Part shown: positions 58,210-64,000 of the stretch, one piece after another
Layout: each line of letters opens with the position of its first letter
Numbering within the stretch: the stretch's first letter is position 1
Assembly (NCBI RefSeq): GCF_001719125.1
Contig: NZ_CP017006.1
Span: forward strand, 124,001 to 188,000
Reading direction: 5' to 3'
From: Sulfolobus sp. A20
Lineage (GTDB): Archaea; Thermoproteota; Thermoprotei_A; Sulfolobales; Sulfolobaceae
Length of the DNA stretch: 64,000 bases
Notes under the pieces: model-generated
Told to the model about the DNA's origin: nothing
Database searches by the model: none
Seen by the model: only the letters and a program-made list of their open reading frames with translations
Translations under genes and position numbers: made by a program

Positions 58210-60897
58210 TTACTTTATAAATCTTCTAATCGAAATTTCTATTAGTAACACGATTAATGCTATAGCACCTATTATAATGTATATTTGATCCATTGATGAA
58301 GACTCGGAAACATTAAAGCTATATTGTGCTATGAGGAAACCATAGCTAGTTATTGGGATTAATGTATTTCCTATCTCTGACTGAAGCACTGGAGAGTATA
58401 GATATATTTGAAGCGAAGTCGAGCTAATGTTATTTTCCTTTATGTCGATCTTGTTAAGACCTTCTCCTAAAACAGTAGGCATCACTAATTGTCCGTTCCC
58501 GTATTTCACAACGACCGTTAAGTAGACAGTATGATTAATACCGTTATAGATGCTAAACTGAATATGATTATTACTAACCTTTACACTTTCTACTTTAATC
58601 ATAGAAAATTGACTCTTAACTAGAGACGTTATGGTAGAGGTATATAACAGTGCTTGCTCCTTGAACCAACTAGGACCGTAAGCTGGTGGTCCAGTTTGCC
58701 ACGTCCAGTCACTCCCCTCCGCTATGTATAGATAATTCCATAAGGTGTCAAGTAAACTAGTAGAATTAGGGGCATTTACAAAAGGTAGATAAACTAATGG
58801 CGATATGTTCTCCCCTAACATAACAGTATACGCTATTAGGTATTCTCTGGCTATTGAAACGTTGCGCCATATCTCGGTCTTCCCTATATATCCATTGTTC
58901 CAGTAATTTAAATTAAGATCCCATGAACTGACGGGTAGATTAGTTATTATACTGAATGGTTTATGTGTAATTATAGCCTCGCTTGCTGTTTGGGTTACTA
59001 ACCACTGACCTTGATACTCGGATAGTGCCTGATATATTGCATAGAGGTCTTGTGGACCTGTTGAGGGATTAAATATCAGTGGATTTTCTCCATCCAATGC
59101 AACTGTTACTATACCACCGGGGTCATTCATGTATATTTGAGCTAATTGTTGAATTAGCTCTTTAGCGGTAAGCTGAGGCTGTTGACTGAAGAATTGGAAG
59201 CCGAACTCGTTAGATAGTGTAGTGTTTCTGAATAACACTATTATCCTTTGCCCTAAGTTGTTTTCCACAATAAATGGCTGGTCAGGGTTTAAGGAACCAT
59301 TTACTAAAGTGACATATGGTAAGAAGGCTTGTTGATCTAAGATTGTGAAAGATATGTTACTCTGATTATATAAGCCTACTAATCCCATGCCAAAAGCCAT
59401 TTCAGGTGTCCAAGTACCATTAGCCCATATTCCAAAAACTTGGTGAGTTAAGTTTTCTCCCATTAATATCTGGGCTAAGACATCACTCCAATAGCCATCT
59501 TGAAGCAATAATGGCTGTAATGGATGATAGAAGGGAACCGTAAGAACTTCTACTTTCCCTTCGTTTGCTAGTTGTTTATACAGATTTAAAGTGTAATTAA
59601 CGGCTTCAATATCATGATTTACTTCAATTCCGAAGTTTGAGGAAAAACTAACATTTTTCTCATGTAGTATAACCTCCCATTGATATAATAAAACAGGTGT
59701 GAAGTCAATAGTTACACTTACGTTAAATTGCCTTATTAATAAGGCTTGTAACTCGTAAGCTCCTATTATGCTATTATTCCACTCGAAGTCTTGTCCAGTA
59801 TGTAACCATACCCAAGGCTCCTCCCAAGTGCCATTGGGGGCAATGTATAATGGTTGATGCATGTTCCAAACTATTACTAGACTCAATGGTTTCTTCCCAG
59901 TAGTATTTAGTATATAAAATGGGGGAAGCATAGCTTGCATCTCTAACGTTTTATTAACCAATACTATAAGGAGAGGATGATAAATACCCTGCTTGATGTT
60001 ACTTGTTTGAATTGATAATGTAACTTGATTCCTCCCGCTGTTCAAAATTTGACTAGTGGTATAATTTTGTCCCGCCAGTTGAATTAAAATAGAAGAGTTG
60101 ATCGATTGGTTTAATTCATTATAAAGATATACAGATATTCTTGCCGACTGACCTTCCACATAAATGAACCTATCATAGCTGGAATTAATATAAAGAATGT
60201 ATGAGTAAATGTCTTGAATAGCGAAGTTTGTATTAGATATGTTATGATACCATTGATTTACACTTAAATCGTGATAAACCCATTGAACCCACTGCCCAGG
60301 TTTAAAGGGTCCTATTAATACCGTATAATTTCCCCAGAGAGGATTGTAAATCATTTCTTCATCGGTTATATTACTCCAAGGTAAACCTGTTTGAGGACCA
60401 GTTGTTAATCCGTAATGTATGTCTAATTGGTCTGGTGCTCTCCCTATTGTGGTTATAAGAACTGATCCGTTTTGGAGGACTACAGCATACGTTTGCCCAA
60501 CATTTGGGGGATTAATCTCAAGATTCCAGTTCCAGAAGGGATGATTCTCATAGTTAATCCACTCTCCCGTTGTATTATCATAAAATACCCATCCTATCCA
60601 TGTACCATTGCTGAAAGGACCTATAGATGCGCTAAAATTATCTCCATCCCATTTCATGACCACATTAGAAATGTTTGTCCACGCTTGTTGAGGACCGTTT
60701 TCAATACCATAGTGTAATATTAGCGTATTATTTTGAGGAAAGCCAGATAAATATATGGTCACTAGACCGTTTGACGTGACAGTGAAATTAACCCTTATAG
60801 AAGTAGACTGTGTAGCAAGTATTGGGAAGTTAACTAGTGATAATATTATAGCAAAAAGGAGCATTACACTTAAAATGAAGTATTTATTTTTATTCAT
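58210..60897 (-). CDS. Secreted, membrane-anchored GH57 alpha-amylase-type glycosidase
   Basis: 895 residues. A signal peptide is followed by two similar modules (HYGIENGPQQAWTNIS and HYGLTTGPQTGLPWSNIT, residues about 60-230) that look like starch-binding domains. The GH57 domain starts near residue 340: MHQPLY with His347, the nucleophile Glu499 in TWTPEMAFG, and the acid/base Asp602 in ALDGENP. A C-terminal helix (IYIIIGAIALIVLLIEI) anchors it. It should cut alpha-glucans outside the cell. It is divergent from the treSTU transporter, which would import the products; a GH57 amylase next to this transporter is conserved in Sulfolobales. Confidence 0.9.
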   Translation of the reverse strand: MNKNKYFILSVMLLFAIILSLVNFPILATQSTSIRVNFTVTSNGLVTIYLSGFPQNNTLILHYGIENGPQQAWTNISNVVMKWDGDNFSASIGPFSNGTWIGWVFYDNTTGEWINYENHPFWNWNLEINPPNVGQTYAVVLQNGSVLITTIGRAPDQLDIHYGLTTGPQTGLPWSNITDEEMIYNPLWGNYTVLIGPFKPGQWVQWVYHDLSVNQWYHNISNTNFAIQDIYSYILYINSSYDRFIYVEGQSARISVYLYNELNQSINSSILIQLAGQNYTTSQILNSGRNQVTLSIQTSNIKQGIYHPLLIVLVNKTLEMQAMLPPFYILNTTGKKPLSLVIVWNMHQPLYIAPNGTWEEPWVWLHTGQDFEWNNSIIGAYELQALLIRQFNVSVTIDFTPVLLYQWEVILHEKNVSFSSNFGIEVNHDIEAVNYTLNLYKQLANEGKVEVLTVPFYHPLQPLLLQDGYWSDVLAQILMGENLTHQVFGIWANGTWTPEMAFGMGLVGLYNQSNISFTILDQQAFLPYVTLVNGSLNPDQPFIVENNLGQRIIVLFRNTTLSNEFGFQFFSQQPQLTAKELIQQLAQIYMNDPGGIVTVALDGENPLIFNPSTGPQDLYAIYQALSEYQGQWLVTQTASEAIITHKPFSIITNLPVSSWDLNLNYWNNGYIGKTEIWRNVSIAREYLIAYTVMLGENISPLVYLPFVNAPNSTSLLDTLWNYLYIAEGSDWTWQTGPPAYGPSWFKEQALLYTSTITSLVKSQFSMIKVESVKVSNNHIQFSIYNGINHTVYLTVVVKYGNGQLVMPTVLGEGLNKIDIKENNISSTSLQIYLYSPVLQSEIGNTLIPITSYGFLIAQYSFNVSESSSMDQIYIIIGAIALIVLLIEISIRRFIK

Positions 60898-61060
60898 AAT
60901 TTCATAGAATTGGTTATCTTTTTAAATTTTTCGATTCACATATTTAAGTATGCATTCGACTATAATATAATAAAAAAGAGAATATAATTTTTCTCAATAG
61001 AATGTACATGAAGAAAGTTTTTTATGCCACATAAATGTAATAAAGATAGGGGATAATTTA

Positions 61061-62608
61061 ATGGGAAATAAAAAAGCTATATCAAAAACAATTATAGCAG
61101 TAATAATTGTTGTAATTGTAATAATAGCTGTAGCTGGTGCTTATGCATACCTTTCTACTAAGCATCCATCAAGTATGATGACTAGTATGACGACTTCTTC
61201 CTCATCAACTACATCATCCATAAGTAACTTAAATACGAGTAATCCTCAAGTCTTAATGAGCCTTGTAGGTCTTAGCTCACCCCCATCTACTCCAGTAACT
61301 ATAACGGTTTGGAATAGTTATAGTGTGTCCGAGAATCAAGCTTTCAATGAAACCTTAACTCAATTTGAACAAGAGTTTCCGTGGATTCACGTACAAGTAA
61401 CCTATGGTGTAGGTGTTGGAACATCACAATTTGAAACTGCTGCAAAGGCTGGACAAGCACCGATAGTTTATAGGGATACTAGTGATTCCGGCGGAGCATT
61501 ATTTGCTGCGGGACTAGTATTGAACTTATCACAATATTTACCAAATAGTATAACGTCACTATACTTACCTACAGCAATTAAAGATTGGGAACTAAATGGA
61601 TCGTTATATGGTTTACCAGACAATATAAATTACATAGTAATGTTTTACAATAAACAATTTGTTCCGTATCCACCTAATACTACTGCCCAACTGGTGCAAA
61701 TTGCAGAACAAGTTAACAAGACGTATGGCGTATGGGGTATTGCATATGGCGCTTCTGATGAGTATGGTTATAGGTTTGCTGCATGGTTTGCGGGATTTGG
61801 TGGTCAAATATTTACTACGAGTTCCGGTAAAGTAATTCCAGACTTAAACACCACAGCCATGGTTGATGCCTTAAACTTCTGGTATAATTTAACTTATAAT
61901 TTGAAAGTGAATTACTTAGCACCCTCAACTGGTGCTGGAGGAGCTGAAGGACAATTATTCATAGCTAATAAGACTGCTATAATATTTGATGGACCTTGGG
62001 ACTTAAACAATTATTTGCAAGCTTTAGGTCCTAATCTAGGGGCGGCACCACTGCCGGTAGTCAGCCAGACAGGTTTAAGGGCTGCACCATTTGTAGGTTC
62101 TACGGGCTTCTTGATAGCCTCTCCTCAAGCTAGTGGAGCTAACCAAATGCAAATTAAAGCTGCTATCATATTTGTACTATACTTTACGAACTACGAGGCA
62201 GATTATAGACTTTTCGCGGTAGCTCACGATATTCCTGCTAATGTTCAAGCTTATAATCAAGCGTTAACTGACTTAAAGGAAGGTAAACTACAACCAGCTT
62301 ACCTTAACCAAATAATGGAGGGAATATTAGAGCAAGCTCAATATGGACAAAAATTCCCTAACATACCTCAAATGGCTTATTACTGGAATTCCTTCCACCA
62401 ATATGCAAGTGAGTTCTTCGCTGATAAGATAAATGCGACTCAGGCATCTCAAGGTATGGAGCAGGCATTTGTTCAATCATTAGTGCAAAATGGTTTATTA
62501 TCATATGTTATGCCATTGCCTATAGTACCTCCAGTCCTTCTGATGGTAAGTATAATCTCCTCAATAATTTTCGTCGTAGAAACTCCCAAAGTAATGAAAA
62601 AGTGGTGA
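61061..62608 (+). CDS. treS: Trehalose/alpha-glucoside ABC transporter, substrate-binding protein
   Basis: 515 residues. The N-terminus MGNKKAISKTIIAVIIVVIV is a class III (pilin-like) signal, probably cleaved by PibD after KKA, as known for sugar-binding proteins of S. solfataricus. A Thr/Ser-rich linker leads to a bacterial extracellular solute-binding domain (family 1: VTITVWNSYSVSENQAFNET, GLPDNINYIVMFYNKQF, IFDGPWDLNNY). A C-terminal hydrophobic segment (PPVLLMVSIISSIIFVVE) is also present. Next to permease genes and GH57 amylase, it matches the TreSTUV system. Confidence 0.85.
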   Translation: MGNKKAISKTIIAVIIVVIVIIAVAGAYAYLSTKHPSSMMTSMTTSSSSTTSSISNLNTSNPQVLMSLVGLSSPPSTPVTITVWNSYSVSENQAFNETLTQFEQEFPWIHVQVTYGVGVGTSQFETAAKAGQAPIVYRDTSDSGGALFAAGLVLNLSQYLPNSITSLYLPTAIKDWELNGSLYGLPDNINYIVMFYNKQFVPYPPNTTAQLVQIAEQVNKTYGVWGIAYGASDEYGYRFAAWFAGFGGQIFTTSSGKVIPDLNTTAMVDALNFWYNLTYNLKVNYLAPSTGAGGAEGQLFIANKTAIIFDGPWDLNNYLQALGPNLGAAPLPVVSQTGLRAAPFVGSTGFLIASPQASGANQMQIKAAIIFVLYFTNYEADYRLFAVAHDIPANVQAYNQALTDLKEGKLQPAYLNQIMEGILEQAQYGQKFPNIPQMAYYWNSFHQYASEFFADKINATQASQGMEQAFVQSLVQNGLLSYVMPLPIVPPVLLMVSIISSIIFVVETPKVMKKW

Positions 62609-62612
62609 AAGA

Positions 62613-63491
62613 ATGAAAAAAGAAAAAGTTTTTTCACTTTTTTATATTGTTCCTATAGTAGCAATTACCTTATTTCTCTTCATATTTCCCTTATTATATT
62701 CACTTTACATTTCGTTTACGAATCTTAGTCTTTTACACTTCCTTAAGTATAGTTATGTTGGATTAACGAATTATCTTATAATTTTTAAATATGGTTATTT
62801 CTTACAGCTATTAGGGAATACGTTAATCTGGACTATTGGAAGTCTGGTTACAATGATGTTTCTAGGATTTTTGCTGGCTTTAGTTCTTAATCAAAGCGAT
62901 TTAAAGGGAAAAACAATATTTTACGCTATTCTTATTCTTCCTTGGGCCTTTCCAGGGTTTATCTCTCTTCTAGTATGGCAAGGACTTTGGGTAGATCCAT
63001 ATGGTATGATGAATAGATTAATACTACCGTTATTGCACTTGCCTCATATTAATTCTTTAACATCAACAACTGATGCGTGGACAGAGCTTATCTTAACAAA
63101 TGATTGGCTTTCCTTCCCTTATTTTATGGTTGTATTTTATTCAGCCTTACAAAGCATCCCTAGAGAGTTGTATGAGATAGCTGAATTAGATGGGGCTAAT
63201 GCTCTTACTAAGTTCTTAAAGATTACTTTACCTTCATTAAAAAAGACAATCGCGTTTGTATTCATAACTAGTTTTGTATTTACGTGGAATAACTTCTATC
63301 CAATTTATATATTGACTGGCGGAGGACCCGGTATATCTACAGAGACTTTCATAGTTTATGCGTATCAAGAAGCTTTTAGTTACAATAATTACGCTTTAGC
63401 TGCAGCTTGGTCTATAATTTCTACAATATTTGTAATTATCTTAGCTATAGTAGTGATAAAATATACTAGAATTTTAGATACATTTGTGTAA
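62613..63491 (+). CDS. treT: Trehalose/alpha-glucoside ABC transporter, permease 1
   Basis: 292 residues with six membrane segments and the EAA loop YEIAELDGANALTKFLKITL, which contacts the ATPase. It belongs to the MalF-type group of carbohydrate importers. GGTGA at 62603-62607, inside the end of treS, serves as ribosome-binding site for the ATG 4 bp after the treS stop. It works with the next permease gene, and the ATPase gene (treV) should lie beyond the window. Confidence 0.88.
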   Translation: MKKEKVFSLFYIVPIVAITLFLFIFPLLYSLYISFTNLSLLHFLKYSYVGLTNYLIIFKYGYFLQLLGNTLIWTIGSLVTMMFLGFLLALVLNQSDLKGKTIFYAILILPWAFPGFISLLVWQGLWVDPYGMMNRLILPLLHLPHINSLTSTTDAWTELILTNDWLSFPYFMVVFYSALQSIPRELYEIAELDGANALTKFLKITLPSLKKTIAFVFITSFVFTWNNFYPIYILTGGGPGISTETFIVYAYQEAFSYNNYALAAAWSIISTIFVIILAIVVIKYTRILDTFV

Positions 63492-63507
63492 AGAAGGTGA
63501 GATAGAT

Positions 63508-64000
63508 ATGATAAAAGCGAAACTATTTAAGGTCTTAAGACTAGCCATCTCGTACTTAATATTGTTAATCATTGCTCTATTTTCGCTCTTCCCATTATAT
63601 TATGTGTTTGTAACATCCTTTAGTAATGCTCCTAACCTAATTTCATTAGGTGTTTCTGACTTAGTTCCCAAACATCTATACCTAAATGCTTACAAATACT
63701 TACTTACTACAAACCTATATGGGGGGACCTTCCCTTTATGGGTAAGAAATAGTTTAATATTAGCTCTTTCTACAGCTCTTATATCAGTTTTATTAGCCCT
63801 ATTAACTGGATATGCCCTTTCTAGACTTGATATACCTGCCAAAAAAATTCTAGCGACCTTCATTTACATAGTGACTTTCTTCCCATACACTGCCACGGCA
63901 GTCCCTTTATATTTATTATTTGCTAAGTTCCATCTCCTAAACTATTTAGGTTTGATATTGGCTTATACACCCGGAACGTCAATTTTCGCAGCATTTATAG
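63508..64000 (+). CDS. treU: Trehalose/alpha-glucoside ABC transporter, permease 2 (3' end beyond the window)
   Basis: The ATG at 63508 follows AAGGTGAGAT (63494-63503) and is 16 bp after treT. The frame stays open to the window end (164 codons). MIKAKLFKVLRLAISYLILL, FPLYYVFVTSFSNAPNLISL and WVRNSLILALSTALISVLLA, then LTGYALSRLDIPAKK, are typical of MalG-type permeases. About 45 percent of the expected protein is missing, including the EAA loop. Confidence 0.85.
   Translation, partial: MIKAKLFKVLRLAISYLILLIIALFSLFPLYYVFVTSFSNAPNLISLGVSDLVPKHLYLNAYKYLLTTNLYGGTFPLWVRNSLILALSTALISVLLALLTGYALSRLDIPAKKILATFIYIVTFFPYTATAVPLYLLFAKFHLLNYLGLILAYTPGTSIFAAFI

Overview
The window looks like chromosomal DNA of a thermoacidophilic crenarchaeon of the Sulfolobus/Saccharolobus group (S. 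solfataricus / S. islandicus clade). The grounds are the low GC content, the many leaderless genes with a TATA box about 25 bp before the start codon, and a recognisable Hje resolvase. Further support comes from a fused gamma/delta pyruvate:ferredoxin oxidoreductase operon beside an Lrp-type regulator, a pilin-like signal peptide on a sugar-binding protein, and abundant debris of IS200/IS605-type (tnpB) elements. No rRNA, tRNA or CRISPR array was seen.

Layout. 1-4.9 kb: the end of a secreted protein gene, a ribbon-helix-helix regulator with a palindromic operator, a drug-type MFS exporter and a winged-helix protein. 5-8.7 kb: transposon debris around a GC-richer GH12 endoglucanase gene. 8.7-19 kb: an apparent carboxylic-acid catabolism region with aldehyde dehydrogenase, glutamine-amidotransferase-like protein, cysteine-hydrolase-fold protein, amidohydrolase, SSF symporter with DUF3311 partner, benzoylformate-decarboxylase-like ThDP enzyme and LctP lactate permease. 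20-26.2 kb: an OFA-type transporter, then porGD-porA-porB and a convergent Lrp gene, with two Ss-LrpB-like boxes before the por operon. 26.4-36.3 kb: DUF973 protein, two MFS carriers, a 1274-residue S53 protease and an ABC-2 exporter. 36.5-41.8 kb: two acyl-CoA dehydrogenase-like subunits with a MaoC hydratase, and a TldD/TldE pair. 42-48.2 kb: UspA, TrpB2, MFS, arginine-deiminase-like enzyme, and an MBL-VapBC-RNase HI cluster. 49-56.6 kb: transporters, Hje, MsrA, a phosphoesterase and an acylaminoacyl peptidase. 56.7-64 kb: a broken tnpB carrying a 211-bp MITE, then a secreted GH57 amylase divergent from the trehalose/alpha-glucoside ABC transporter treS-treT-treU, cut by the window end.

The physiology is heterotrophic: extracellular glucan and protein breakdown, sugar and organic-acid import, acyl-CoA oxidation, and pyruvate oxidation to acetyl-CoA through ferredoxin.

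The most interesting non-coding signals are a family of about 290-bp non-autonomous IS200/IS605-like elements with a conserved core and fused-end solo hairpins, and a 56-bp three-block motif present twice, 20 kb apart, in opposite orientation.
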